From positions 1,674,001-1,738,000 of the forward strand of contig NZ_CP136624.1 of the NCBI RefSeq assembly GCF_032917945.1: a stretch of DNA of 64,000 bases, written 5' to 3'. Of this stretch, positions 1 through 8,872 are shown one piece after another. Made by a program: the position numbers and the translations under genes. The number at the start of each line of letters is the position of its first letter. The stretch's first letter is position 1. A model generated the notes under the pieces. That model saw only the letters and a list, made by a program, of their open reading frames with translations. It was not told where the DNA came from and did no database searches. The stretch is from Bradyrhizobium sp. sBnM-33 (GTDB taxonomy: Bacteria > Pseudomonadota > Alphaproteobacteria > Rhizobiales > Xanthobacteraceae).

Positions 1-98
1 GTTGGTTAGGGCGATTGCCCTGGCTTTCTCCTCTCACGGCAGACACGCTGCAGGCCGCGTTCAAAGCCTCATTCCGCGGTGATGATTTCAAGCCATGA
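1..98 (+). CDS. bioD: Dethiobiotin synthetase, C-terminal end (partial)
   Basis: The frame starting at base 3 is open and ends in TGA at 96-98. It encodes about 31 residues (beginning WLGRLPWLSPLTADTLQAAF) that look like the C-terminus of dethiobiotin synthetase, which closes the ureido ring in biotin synthesis. The stop overlaps the bioA start in an ATGA junction, which is normal for the rhizobial bioBFDA operon order. Only the tail is visible, so the identification rests on this motif and on the neighbour. Confidence 0.75.
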   Translation, partial: WLGRLPWLSPLTADTLQAAFKASFRGDDFKP

Positions 99-1360
99 TG
101 CCAAAGACGAAGTCGCCGATCTGGCATCCGTTCACGCAACACGCGCTTCAAAACGAGATGACAAAGGTTGTGCGTGGTGAAGGGGCCTATCTCCACACCG
201 CCGATGGTCGCCGCATCATCGATGCAATCTCATCCTGGTGGGTCGTGACGCATGGTCATTGCCATCCACATATCGTGAGCGCCATCCGGGAACAGGCAGG
301 CAAGCTCAACCAGATCATCTTCGCCGGCTATACCCACGATCCGGCCGAGGAGGTTGCGGCGCTACTCTTGAAACTGGCACCCCGCGGCCTCGACCATGTC
401 TTCTTCTCCGACAGTGGCTCAGCCAGTGTGGAAGTGGCCTTAAAAATGGCACTCGGCTACTGGCATAATATCGGCAAACAGCGAATACGCATCATCGTGA
501 TGCAAGATTCCTACCACGGCGATACGGTTGGGGCGATGTCGGTCGGTGCCCGAGGCGTGTTCAACGCTGCGTATGGGCCGCTGCTGTTCGACGTCACCTC
601 AATCCCATTCCCCGCGGGAGGTCGTGAGCAGGCGACGCTCGACGCGCTCGAGTCCGCATGTCGAAACGAAATGCCGGCCGCCTTTATTGTGGAGCCTCTG
701 ATATTGGGGGCAGGCGGGATGCTGATGTACCCAGCCTGGGTGCTAAGAGAGATGAAGCGGATCTGCGAGGCCTCGGATGTCCTGTTCATTGCCGACGAGG
801 TCATGACGGGCTGGGGCCGCACCGGAACGTTATTTGCCTGTGAGCAGGCCAATGTCACGCCCGATATTGCCTGCTATTCGAAGGGACTTACGGGAGGGGC
901 GCTTCCGCTCGCCGTGACACTCTGCCGCGCAGATATTTTCGACGCACACTATTCGAAAGATCGTACGCGTACGTTCTTTCATTCGAGTTCATATACCGCG
1001 AATCCTGTAGCCTGCGCCGCCGCAAAGGCCAACCTGGATCTCTGGCAAGATCAGGAAACTCGCCAACGTGTTGCATCGGTCGCCACGATGCAAGAGCAGG
1101 CAATTGAGCCATTCCGCGCCGACCCTCGCTTTGCAAACATCCGTCAAACTGGTACCATTACAGCACTCGATCTGAAAACGAATGATGCGGGCTATCTCGC
1201 GGGCATCGGTCCGAAGCTTCAGGCTTTCTTTAAAGCCCGCAATCTGCTGCTGCGGCCGCTCGGCAACACGATCTATGTGATGCCGCCTTATTGCGTCACG
1301 GCGATAGATCTTGACCAAATCTATGCCGCCATCAGGGATTCTGCCGATGCGCAGGCTTGA
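95..1360 (+). CDS. bioA: Adenosylmethionine-8-amino-7-oxononanoate aminotransferase
   Basis: Class III PLP-dependent aminotransferase of 421 residues that converts 8-amino-7-oxononanoate (KAPA) to 7,8-diaminononanoate with S-adenosylmethionine as amino donor, the step before BioD. Visible motifs are the N-terminal WHPFTQH, the substrate loop SSWWVVTHGHCHPHI, the PLP-binding aspartate region IADEVMTGWGRTG, the Schiff-base lysine in YSKGLTGG, and HSSSYTANPVACAAA. Length is normal for BioA. Two ATG codons lie in tandem; the first overlaps the bioD stop, giving translational coupling. No bioZ is recognisable downstream. Confidence 0.96.
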   Translation: MMPKTKSPIWHPFTQHALQNEMTKVVRGEGAYLHTADGRRIIDAISSWWVVTHGHCHPHIVSAIREQAGKLNQIIFAGYTHDPAEEVAALLLKLAPRGLDHVFFSDSGSASVEVALKMALGYWHNIGKQRIRIIVMQDSYHGDTVGAMSVGARGVFNAAYGPLLFDVTSIPFPAGGREQATLDALESACRNEMPAAFIVEPLILGAGGMLMYPAWVLREMKRICEASDVLFIADEVMTGWGRTGTLFACEQANVTPDIACYSKGLTGGALPLAVTLCRADIFDAHYSKDRTRTFFHSSSYTANPVACAAAKANLDLWQDQETRQRVASVATMQEQAIEPFRADPRFANIRQTGTITALDLKTNDAGYLAGIGPKLQAFFKARNLLLRPLGNTIYVMPPYCVTAIDLDQIYAAIRDSADAQA

Positions 1361-1887
1361 GGACGCGCTTGGTGCGTGTAGCCACCATTAAACGTCTCCG
1401 CACGTTCTCTAAGGAGCGCGAACACCTCGGATTCGCCTAGGCAGCGGCAAAATCGGCATCTCACCCAGCCCACAGTGACCATGCATTTCGAGCAGCTGGA
1501 GATAAAAATCGGATTGCCGCCTTTGACACCGCAAAGCACGAGGTGGCAGCGACGAGATCGGGGCGAGTGCTAGCACACGCACCCCATCAGCAAGGCCTGT
1601 TGAAATCGGTCGAAGAAACGCGTGCGAGCGCAGGATTTAACCGTCAACGCTCCGCTCATTGCATCAATCAAGACGAAAATATTCGTTACAGATTGGAAAT
1701 CTCAGCGAAGGACGCCGATTGAGCCGTCGCTTCACCAGGGAGGCGCACATCAGGGTCAAACTCTTGCCCCCAGCGCCCGTACCTACCGCGAGACTTGGCA
1801 TCGCCGACGCGGCATTTCACGTGCGGGCGTGGTGCTGAGGCGAAGAAAGTGCAGGGGCTATCCACCTAACGCCGATAGGAGGCGAAA
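1361..1887. other. Gap after bioA with no recognised gene
   Basis: Short open frames exist on both strands, but none has a convincing start or a recognisable product. No hairpin followed by a T-run was seen directly after bioA. I see nothing here I can name. Confidence 0.5.
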
Positions 1888-2073
1888 ATGCGCAACAGCT
1901 CCCATATTCCCTACTACGGTCCAGTGAGGTGCTGTGCGATATGCGGCGGAAAGTTCGGGCTGATCCGCTACTACTGCTGGCGAACGGCCCTTTGTTCGAA
2001 CAAATGCGTCGACCACTTCAAGGCGCGGCGGGAGGCCGACCACAAATGGCTTCGCTGGTTGCGAGCGGCTTAA
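1888..2073 (+). CDS. Small cysteine-rich conserved hypothetical protein
   Basis: A 61-residue basic protein with two cysteine pairs, CCAICGGK near residue 15 and CSNKCVDHF near residue 36, spaced like a small zinc-binding treble clef or zinc ribbon. The C-terminus is rich in Arg, Lys and Trp. The start is supported by a strong AGGAGG ribosome site seven bases upstream of the ATG. I do not recognise a function; such short Cys4 proteins are common in rhizobial accessory regions and may bind nucleic acid or protein. It stands alone between decayed genes. Confidence 0.6.
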   Translation: MRNSSHIPYYGPVRCCAICGGKFGLIRYYCWRTALCSNKCVDHFKARREADHKWLRWLRAA

Positions 2074-2182
2074 ATGTGGCACCGAGTCGCGGGAGACAGG
2101 CGCGCGGCAGAAGCGCATTAGCGGAGTTGACAAACTTCTCATTAGAATTCGGTGTGACGCTAGAGTAGCATGGAAGCATCAA

Positions 2183-2383
2183 GTGACAGACACGTCGGCA
2201 ACAATCATCGACTTCACTGCTTACAGGATGAACAAGCGTGCTGCGGCTGAGCTGTCGCGCGACGAAGTTTACTCGACCGCGCCCTATCGAGCGGTCGCAT
2301 CCTTCTATTTCTTCTGGCCTTTTCTGGCCTGGATCCCGTTTGGTTTGCTGGATCTGCCAGCGTCGGACCAGGAGCCTTCGTGA
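2183..2383 (+). CDS. Small hypothetical protein with one hydrophobic segment
   Basis: A 66-codon frame opening with GTG (MTDTSATIIDF...). The N-terminal half is polar, followed by a hydrophobic aromatic stretch (FYFFWPFLAWIPFGLL, about residues 42-57) that could be a membrane anchor. No good ribosome site is visible before the GTG, so the start and even the reality of the gene are uncertain. It follows the Cys4 protein on the same strand. No family recognised. Confidence 0.4.
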   Translation: MTDTSATIIDFTAYRMNKRAAAELSRDEVYSTAPYRAVASFYFFWPFLAWIPFGLLDLPASDQEPS

Positions 2384-2660
2384 GCAATGCCCGGACGCTG
2401 CGATGGGAATTAGCGACAGAGATGGTTGCGCGACGACTAACGTTTGTGCGTAGTTCTCCAATTTTGGAGAGGCAAGATCCTTCCTTCCCTCTACCATTGA
2501 CGGTTTTCTCTCGAATTCCCTAGGAATCATTGGCTGCAGGGATACGGGGCGAGCGATCGACCGGGATCTAAAATGAGCCACAGTTCGGAGCAGCCTCTTG
2601 AACGTGTCGCCATCCAATGCTGCAGCGGTGGACAGTGGAGGGACGTCGTGTCGCCGGGGC

Positions 2661-3020
2661 ACAGCGTACGAGGCTATTACGACACGCATCGTCGACGTCA
2701 TCCTGGCCGGAGATAGCGTTGGCAACGTCTGCCTCGGATTCTGCAAACACAGTGCCGGTCAGTGGCCATGGGAATTATTACTTAGATGCGGTTGCGCGCA
2801 CACAGGCCAGACCCATGCCTTGCTTCTGGCGGAACGCCGGAGGCTTCCTTCAGCGTGGCAGGGACGCCGTGAAGCCCAAGGGTGGTGCCAAGCGTGTCGA
2901 AATGGCGCGTGCCTTGGTCGATTCCGAAATTCCTATGACGAACCGTCTCGGCCTCACCCCTCAGAGCGTTAATGTCATGGGTGGATCCAAGGTGCAGGGA
3001 AGGAAAGCCGATGAGAACCA
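2661..3020 (+). pseudogene. panB: Decayed 3-methyl-2-oxobutanoate hydroxymethyltransferase fragment
   Basis: Two frames together resemble PanB, which makes ketopantoate for pantothenate. From about 2661 one frame reads TAYEAITTRIVDVILAGDS followed by VGNVCLGF. The reading then shifts near 2745-2750 to the frame with NTVPVSG and LDAVART, and ends with NAGGFLQRG, GGAKRVEMARALVDSEIP and LGLTPQSVNVMGGSKVQGR. The catalytic middle is partly missing between ARTQARPMP and NAGGFLQ, and the N-terminus is lost. Frameshift, internal deletion and truncation make it a relic. The motif match is clear, but exact ends are estimates. Confidence 0.72.
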
Positions 3021-3071
3021 AACGACTGAGTGCTAAGAAAAAACGGAAACTTGCACTGGATAGGTGTTTTC

Positions 3072-3227
3072 GTGGATGAGCAGTTTTTAAAGGACCGGGC
3101 CCAGATCATTCGCGATCTAGCGGACAAGGCAGACCCTTTCACCAGAAAAAGGCTGCTGGACCTAGCGGAACGGTATGACAGACGGATGAGACCGACGGTC
3201 TCAGATGACAAAGCACGGCGCAACTAA
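3072..3227 (+). CDS. Small conserved helical protein of unknown function
   Basis: Short protein of about 51 residues with the pattern FLKDRAQIIRDLADKADPF and KRLLDLAERYD, a charged two-helix arrangement seen in many short bradyrhizobial hypothetical proteins. The frame is open from a GTG at 3030. I prefer the GTG at 3072 (VDEQFLKDRA) because the homologous block begins there and an AGG lies about eight bases upstream. No catalytic residues or membrane segment. Function unknown. Confidence 0.5.
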   Translation: MDEQFLKDRAQIIRDLADKADPFTRKRLLDLAERYDRRMRPTVSDDKARRN

Positions 3228-3608
3228 TTGGTCGTCTGGAAGTATTCCGACGGATCTGGCGGCTCACGGTTGATTCGATGTGGCCGATTTCGTGAACTCG
3301 ATATACATGAGCGACGCTCTGGAGTCCGCTTGAAGATACCCGACCGCAACCTTTCTTGCAGAGCCGCTCGCCCGAAGACGCGAAGGCTGCTTATTACAAT
3401 TACGAAGACGTCAATCGCCGGCCTTGCGGAGGCGTCCTATTCGCGAAATCAAATCGAAAATTTGGATGGGTGACCGTACGCCGGCATTTACGAACAACTC
3501 TTCGCCAAGGGGCTAATGACCCTGTATCTGCGCGAGAACCTACTCGCACCATGCGTTTTTGCGTTCAAAGCCCATTGAATCCTGCAAGTCAATCTCTTGC
3601 TGGAGGCA
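3228..3608. other. Gap with an unassigned decayed coding fragment
   Basis: Plus-strand pieces look like former protein (FVNSIYMSDALES near 3290-3330, SPEDAKAAYYNYEDV near 3365-3410, YEQLFAKGLMTLYLREN near 3490-3540), but they lie in different frames and are broken by stops. I could not name the family. Confidence 0.35.
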
Positions 3609-3609
3609 G

Positions 3610-3640
3610 AAAAAAGGCCGCGCGAATGTTACGCGCGGCC
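3610..3640 (-). terminator. Intrinsic terminator, minus strand
   Basis: Perfect 9-bp inverted repeat GGCCGCGCG / CGCGCGGCC with a 7-nt loop. On the minus strand six Ts follow (A3610-3615 on the plus strand). It ends a minus-strand transcript that has no recognisable protein gene. Confidence 0.8.
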
Positions 3641-3725
3641 AAGTCAGGGAGGAAACGCCCCAAGGGGCCGCTGAAGGAGCATCGAGATGAGTAGATCGAT
3701 CACTCACCGAGAACTCCAAGCTTGT
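3610..3725 (-). ncRNA. Candidate small RNA with a CCUCCC segment before its terminator
   Basis: On the minus strand a run rich in local hairpins (for example TGAGT...ACTCA) leads to CCTTGGGGCGTTTCCTCCCT, then TGACTTGG and a strong intrinsic terminator at 3610-3640. No protein-coding frame fits. A C-rich single-stranded CCUCCC directly before a GC-rich terminator is typical of alphaproteobacterial regulatory RNAs that pair with ribosome binding sites (the suhB/mmgR and CUCCUCCC-loop classes). The 5' end is an estimate, and the family is a resemblance, not a search result. Confidence 0.42.
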
Positions 3726-4493
3726 GAGAACATCAGTGTTACGAGATGCCCTTTTAGTCGTCTCTAGTCGCGCGAACAAATGATCGAATACTCGAGTTCT
3801 TGCGCCGTTTGGCGGTGATTTTTGCGCATGTGTCGCATCTTTTGTGCAAAGATGATCAACTGGACGCAGCGTGCAGCTCAACGCATCGGTCGGTCTACCG
3901 CGATAAGCCCGGATGCCTAGGGAGGTCACCGTTTCCCTTCGTTGTTCAGGCGGGATGGTCATCTCGGCGACACTCGTCACGGGTTTCGGTGATCTATTAT
4001 AGTCTGTATGTAACGTACACTGCGAATTCAGAATCTTGAGCAGCTACAGGCCGATAGGAATGTCAATGTAGCGCATCGATGGGTCGTCGGCGTCCACCGG
4101 ACCGAGCTCGTCCCAGGCCGACAGCCAAGCCGCAAGCACTGCCGATGTCTGCTCCAAGGCCTGCACCTGGCGAAGCGTCACGCGGAATATGGCGCAGGCA
4201 AAATGGTCGTTTCGGAGTGCGACGGTGGATGGTTCAAGTCCGCAGACGACGGAATGGATGACATGCCGCTCGAAGGCCACGAGATCGGGGTTGCCCGTAA
4301 CTTTCAAGCAAGGGCCAGAAAGGTGATGCGGCAGTCATGCCTGAACGGGCGTTTTTGGCCAAGGTGGTCGCGGAGCGGATGCAGGGGATAGAGATGCGCG
4401 CAGGTGGGCAACCCTCGGGCAATGGCTACGTCACTGCATGGGTACGGCGATGCGACAGTACTTTCGGCAAAGATATGGGTGTGCCTCGCGATA
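3726..4493. other. Gap with no recognised gene
   Basis: An 87-codon minus-strand frame (4044-4307, TTG start) has fairly protein-like composition but no recognisable family and no clear ribosome site. The rest shows short overlapping frames only. Nothing else identified. Confidence 0.4.
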
Positions 4494-4875
4494 CAGCACA
4501 TAAGCGCGTGCAGAGTTGGAGGCGGGCGCCTACCGATTTTCCCGGCGCGCTCAACACCGCGGAAATGTTCCTGCCTTTGCCGAGCGGATGCCGGGCGTGC
4601 CGCTGCTCGCCAACATGACCGCCTTCGGCAAGACGCCGTTGCTTTGCGGTGGCAGAATTCGAGGTAACTATTCAATGGTGATCTGGCCGGTGTCTGCGCT
4701 GCGGGTGGCTAACAAGGCGCAGGAAGATCTGTAAGCTGCGATCGCGCGACCGCGGCACCCACAAGATTGTCGATCGAATCCAGACGCGCGCCGAACTCTA
4801 TGCGACGATCGGGCCGCACGACGACGAGGCGCTAGATGCCTCCGTTGTCCAGACGATCGCTCCCGAGAACCGAAC
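4494..4875 (+). pseudogene. prpB: Decayed methylisocitrate lyase (PrpB-like) C-terminal fragment
   Basis: The plus strand reads AELEAGA, then FAERMPGVPLLANMTAFGKTP, then VIWPVSALRVANKAQEDL, ending in TAA, with AAIARDRGTH-like and TRAELYATIGPHD-like sequence continuing in a shifted frame. These are the C-terminal blocks of 2-methylisocitrate lyase (PrpB, PEP mutase superfamily), the last step of the methylcitrate cycle for propionyl-CoA. The N-terminal barrel with the catalytic residues is missing, and at least one stop and one frameshift occur. It runs into the metE riboswitch. The 5' limit is approximate. Confidence 0.68.
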
Positions 4876-4879
4876 GGAA

Positions 4880-5080
4880 CGGCCCTCTTGCAGGTAATCG
4901 GAGATGTCGAGGCTCTCCGGATTGATCCGGAGCTAAGAGGGAAGCCGGTGCGATGCCGGCGCTGCCCCCGCAACTGTAAGCGGCGAGCCGCTGTCCAATA
5001 GAAGTCACTGAAGCCACGCGGCTTCGGGAAGGCCGGATAGCAGCGACGACCCGCGAGCCGGGAGACCTGGCCCGACAACA
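4880..5080 (+). promoter_or_regulatory. Cobalamin riboswitch upstream of metE
   Basis: Contains the conserved cobalamin-aptamer blocks in order: GGGAAGCCGGTGCGATGCCGG, GCTGCCCCCGCAACTGTAAG, GTCACTG, CGGGAAGGC and GCGAGCCGGGAGACCTG. It lies about 110 bases before the metE start and is followed by an intrinsic terminator at 5125-5143, so the inferred mode is transcription termination when adenosylcobalamin is bound. This is the expected control for B12-independent methionine synthase. The aptamer looks intact although the gene is broken. Confidence 0.92.
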
Positions 5081-5124
5081 TATTCGTCCACGGGCGGGGT
5101 GTCCCGGTGGTGCGCCAAGCAGTT

Positions 5125-5143
5125 GCCGCTTCGGCGGCTTTTT
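5125..5143 (+). terminator. Riboswitch-controlled intrinsic terminator of metE
   Basis: GCCGC-TTCG-GCGGC hairpin (UUCG tetraloop) followed by TTTTT, between the aptamer and the metE ATG. This is the likely expression platform of the cobalamin riboswitch. Confidence 0.8.
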
Positions 5144-5189
5144 CTGGACGCGTCCGCCATGGCCTTGCTCCCAACATAGGGTTGAAGCT

Positions 5190-7516
5190 ATGTCTCTTCT
5201 CTCGATTCCTGTCGCTACCCTCGGCACGCCGCGCATCGGTCCCCGCCGCGAACTCAAACTCGCGCTCGAGAGCTATTGGGCCGGAAAGTCTGACGAAACG
5301 CAGCTTCTTGAGGCTGCGGCTGCGCTTCGCGCCGCCAACTGGGCGCGGCAGAAATCGCTCGGCGTAACCGTTATTCCTTCAAACGACTTCTCGCTTTATG
5401 ACCATGCGCTCGATACCAGCGTGATGGTCGGTGCCATTCCGGAAATTTACGGTTGGAGCGCAGGCCCTGTTTCGCTCAAGACCTACTTTGCGATGGCACG
5501 GGGCGCACGGCGCGATGACCATGATGCGAATTGCGGTCACGCCGAGCACGGCGCCGCAGCGCAGGAGATGACCAAATGGTTCGACACTAATTATCACTAC
5601 ATGCTGCCGGAATTTCACAAGGACCAGACCTTCACGCTTTTCTCTCGCAAGCCGATCGAGGAGTATGAAGAGGCGAAAAGCCTGGGTTGTCAGACGCGCC
5701 CGGTGCTGGTTGGTCCGGTCACCTTTCTGAAGCTCGGCAAGAGCGCAGATCCTGCATTCGATCCGCTGTTGCTCCTCGATAGGCTGCTGCCGGTCTATGT
5801 AGATGTTCTCCGCGAACTCACCCTAAGGGGCGCCGAGTGGGTGTAGCTGGACGAGCCATGTCTGGTCCTGGACCTCGACGACGCTACACGCGACGCGCTG
5901 CGCCGGACCTACGCCCACCTGGCCAAGAAGGTTCCCGACCTCAAGATCATGCTCGCTACCTATTTTGGAACGATCGGCGACAACCTGGAAACCGCTTTGA
6001 CGTTGCCGGTTGCGGGCCTTCACATCGACCTGGTCCGCGCCCCAGAGCAGTTGAGCCCGATTGTCGCCGACGCTCGAAGGGATATTGTCCTCTCTCTCGG
6101 CGTCGTCGATGGCCGCAATGTCTGGCGTTCGAACCTTCCAGCGGTGCTCGACCGGCTCGAACCTGCCGTCGCAAAGCTTGGCGAGGACCGCGTGCAGATT
6201 GCACCCTCATGCTCGCTGCTTCATGTCCGATCGACCTCGATCTCGAGACCGATCTCGATCCCGATGTGAAAAGCTGGCTTGCTTTCTCCGTCCAGAAGAT
6301 CGGAGAACTCGCAACGTTGGGACGCGTGCTGGCTAAAGGCTGGGAGGAAGCGGCGGATGTACTTGCGGCCTCAGAAGGCGCGGCCGTCACGCGCGAAACG
6401 TCGCCCAACGTTCACAATGCGAACGTCGCCAAGCGAATGGCTGCAATCGATGACGGCATGCGGCGTCGTCGCAGTTCTTTCGCCCGGCGCGCCGAGGTTC
6501 AGCGCGCGCGGTTCGGATTGCCGACATTTCCCACGACGACGATCGGATCGTTCCCGCAGACGGCGGAAGTTCGCAAAGGCCGCGCGGCCCATGCGCGGGG
6601 AACGATGAGCGACGCACAACACGAGCAGTTTCTCAAAGAGGAGACGGCACGCGCGGTGCGCTGGCAGGAAGACATCGGTCTCGACGTTCTCGTGCATGGC
6701 GAGTTCGAGCGCAATGACATGGTGCAGTATTTCGGCGAGCAGCTGTCCGGCTTCGCATTCACCAAGCATGGTTGGGTTCAGTCCTACGGCTCGCGTTGTG
6801 TCCGGCCGCCCATCCTTTTTGGTGATGTCTCCCGGCCGAAGCCGATGGCGGTGGAGTGGTGGCGCTACGCGCAATCGCTGACCAAGAAGCCACTGAAGGC
6901 GATGGTGACAGGACCGGTGACGATCCTGAACTGGTCGTTCGTCCGTGATGATATTCCACGGAGCGAAGCATGCCGTCAGATCGCGCTAGCGATCCGTGAC
7001 GAGGTGATCGACCTCGAGAGGTCCGGCGCGATGATGATCCAGATTGACGAGGCTGCGCTCCGAGAAGGATTGCCGCTGCGCAAGTCACAATGGAAGACCT
7101 ACCTCGGCTGGGCCGTAGACAGCTTCCGCATTTGCTCGTCGGGCGTGGCCGACGAGACCCAGATCCACACCCATATGTGTTATTCCGAGTTCAACGACAT
7201 CATCGACGCGATCGCGGCAATGGATGCCGACGTCATCTCGATCGAGACGTCGCGGTCAAAGATGCAACTGCTTGACGCCTTCAAGAGCTACAAATATCCG
7301 AACGAGATCGGACCCGGCGTTTACGACATCCATTCGCCGCGCGTGCCGGACGCGGCCGAGATGAAGAAGCTCATTGCGCTGGCGCGGCAGCGGCTTTCCG
7401 ATGCGCAGCTCTCGATCAATCCAGATTGCGGCCTTAAAACGCGCCGATGGGATGAGGTGCGTCCCGCGCTCATCAATATGGTCGCCGCTGCCCGTGAATT
7501 GCGGGCGGCGTCCTGA
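5190..7516 (+). pseudogene. metE: Cobalamin-independent methionine synthase, broken by an amber codon and a frameshift
   Basis: MetE transfers methyl from methyltetrahydropteroyltriglutamate to homocysteine without B12. The N-terminal barrel begins MSLLSIPVATLGTPRIG; the C-terminal zinc barrel retains [12 protein letters not shown] and NPDCGLKTR. Two lesions are visible. TAG at 5844-5846 stands where the family has Gln (context WV-stop-LDEP, CAG to TAG). Near 6227-6228 one C of an expected CCC is missing, so CSLLHV leaves frame and [12 protein letters not shown] resumes in another. Corrected length would be about 775 residues, normal for MetE. No full-length product can be made, so methionine must come from another synthase. 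Confidence 0.93.
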
Positions 7517-7528
7517 TCCCGAGGCAAT

Positions 7529-7551
7529 CGCCGATGTCCGGCGTCTTTTTT
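7529..7551 (+). terminator. Probable intrinsic terminator after metE
   Basis: CGCCG-ATGTC-CGGCG hairpin followed by TCTTTTTT, 13 bases after the metE stop. The stem is short, so strength is uncertain. Confidence 0.5.
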
Positions 7552-7830
7552 CACAGGGAGCGCCGATGCGTTTCTGGATCAAATGCACCCGCTTTGGAAA
7601 GGAGGAGCCCTGTTGCGTGAATTTCTCGCTTGTCGAGGAGATGGGCGTGATGGCGAGAAAACGATCCTGGAGTTTGTCGGAAGCAACGCCCAAACGATCG
7701 AGGTGAACGAGGGCGCCGGACGAAATCTCTCGATCCATCTCGGTGGGGTTTGTTGAGTCGAGTGTTGCAGACTTTGGGAACCGGAACCGGCGAAGTGTCG
7801 GTCGATTTGCGAACGGGCGATGCGCATCCG
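7552..7830. other. Unassigned segment between metE and the Rieske relic
   Basis: A 57-codon plus-strand frame from ATG 7584 (MHPLWKGGALLREFLACRGD...) stops near 7755, and a different frame leads into the Rieske relic. It may be the decayed upstream part of the same locus. No family recognised. Confidence 0.3.
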
Positions 7831-8042
7831 GACTGGCATGCTCTTGCCTGGTCGCGTGAGATCAGGCCGGAGAACGCTTTTGCTCCTCGTCTCGCGAGCG
7901 AACCGTCGTCGTTCGCCTGAGACAGGGCGATCTGTTCGCGCTGGAAGATCGCTGCGCCTATCCGGCGGGTGCCATTGTCGAAAGGCGTCTCAGAAACTGT
8001 CGGCTGCATTGCTGCTACCACGGCTCAACGCGGCGGAGTTGA
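7831..8042 (+). pseudogene. Relic of a Rieske [2Fe-2S] oxygenase N-terminus
   Basis: The sequence reads DWHALAWSREIRPENAFAPR and LASEP in one frame. The next frame continues VVVRLRQGDLFALEDRCAY and ends CRLHCCYHG. This matches the start of VanA-type Rieske oxygenases, which read WHALAWSREIRPG..., ALEDRCxHR and CxYHG. A frameshift lies near 7914-7917, the first Rieske His is Tyr here (CAY instead of CxH), and the gene stops after the second Cys-x-x-His. The whole catalytic domain is absent, so it is non-functional. Confidence 0.7.
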
Positions 8043-8146
8043 CGCACTAAAGCTAATCCTAATTCCGCAAATCACTTGAGGCGAGCAGGTCTGTCGAGTT
8101 TAATGATCTGATACGCCGTTAATTTATGTGATTCGGAGAGAAGAAC

Positions 8147-8350
8147 ATGCCCAAAGGCAAGGTGAAGCTGTTTAAGGACGATAAGGGGTTCGGCTTTATA
8201 GCGCCTGATACTGGCGGTGAGGACCTATTCTTCCACGTGAGCAGCTTGTTGCCCGGTGTAACGCCCAAGCAAGGAGACCGCGTCAGCTATGAAATCGGTG
8301 TAGACCGCAGGACCGGACGTAGTCGAGCCGAAAAGGTCGTGATCGGTTGA
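8147..8350 (+). CDS. CspA-family cold-shock protein
   Basis: Complete 67-residue single OB-fold cold-shock domain with the RNA-binding motifs KGFGFI (RNP1) and DLFFHV (RNP2). Such proteins bind single-stranded nucleic acid and melt RNA structure in the cytoplasm. Length is typical. A GGAGAGAAGAAC ribosome site precedes the ATG. It stands alone between the Rieske relic and the fix regulatory genes. Which CspA paralogue it is, and whether cold induces it, cannot be told. Confidence 0.92.
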   Translation: MPKGKVKLFKDDKGFGFIAPDTGGEDLFFHVSSLLPGVTPKQGDRVSYEIGVDRRTGRSRAEKVVIG

Positions 8351-8872
8351 TCATAGAGACTTGGGCAGAGTCATTCCCGGCCACCATACGAAGGCTTTCT
8401 TATCACCGGCGTTCCAAAGCGCCTCTAGCTTCTCCCACTCCATGAACCCGCAATCCCAGTCGCCCCGCAATCACGCCTTTTCATTAGGACCGAGCAAGTC
8501 CTTATATTTTCGGACAGGCATTAGCGGTTACCTCGCAAGGTAAGTGGCCAGGTCTCGGCAGGCGGTGCAACATCAAGCCCCTGCTCGCGGACCAAGCGGG
8601 CGGACGCGAGGCGGCGATCGCGTTCAATTGCGATCTCCCGTCGGCTGCGCTCCCGTTACCTCGACCCGGTCGGATGCAACGTCCAATCGGGAACGCCATG
8701 CATCTCGCGAAACTTTCGTTTGGAGACATCTATAGCCTGCGCATTGTTTTGGCCTCACGCCCGGCATCACTGGATCTTTGTCAACACGCCGGAACGCTTC
8801 AGGTTGGAGCGACTGCTTATTCACATCGGCCAACCTGAATTCGCTCGACTTGGCTTCGCCATATGAGGCCGA
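8351..8872. other. Gap downstream of cspA and fixK2 with no recognised gene
   Basis: Convergent intergenic stretch between a plus-strand cold-shock gene and the minus-strand fixK2. Only short frames without family resemblance or convincing starts. No clear terminator for either neighbour was seen. Confidence 0.5.

Noticed and set aside
3540..3980. 146-codon minus-strand frame
   Set aside because: It reads straight through the strong intrinsic terminator and the C-rich RNA segment, and its composition is unlike a protein.
4044..4307. 87-codon minus-strand frame as a real gene
   Set aside because: TTG start without ribosome site, no family, and lying among relics. Kept only as a remark in the gap entry.
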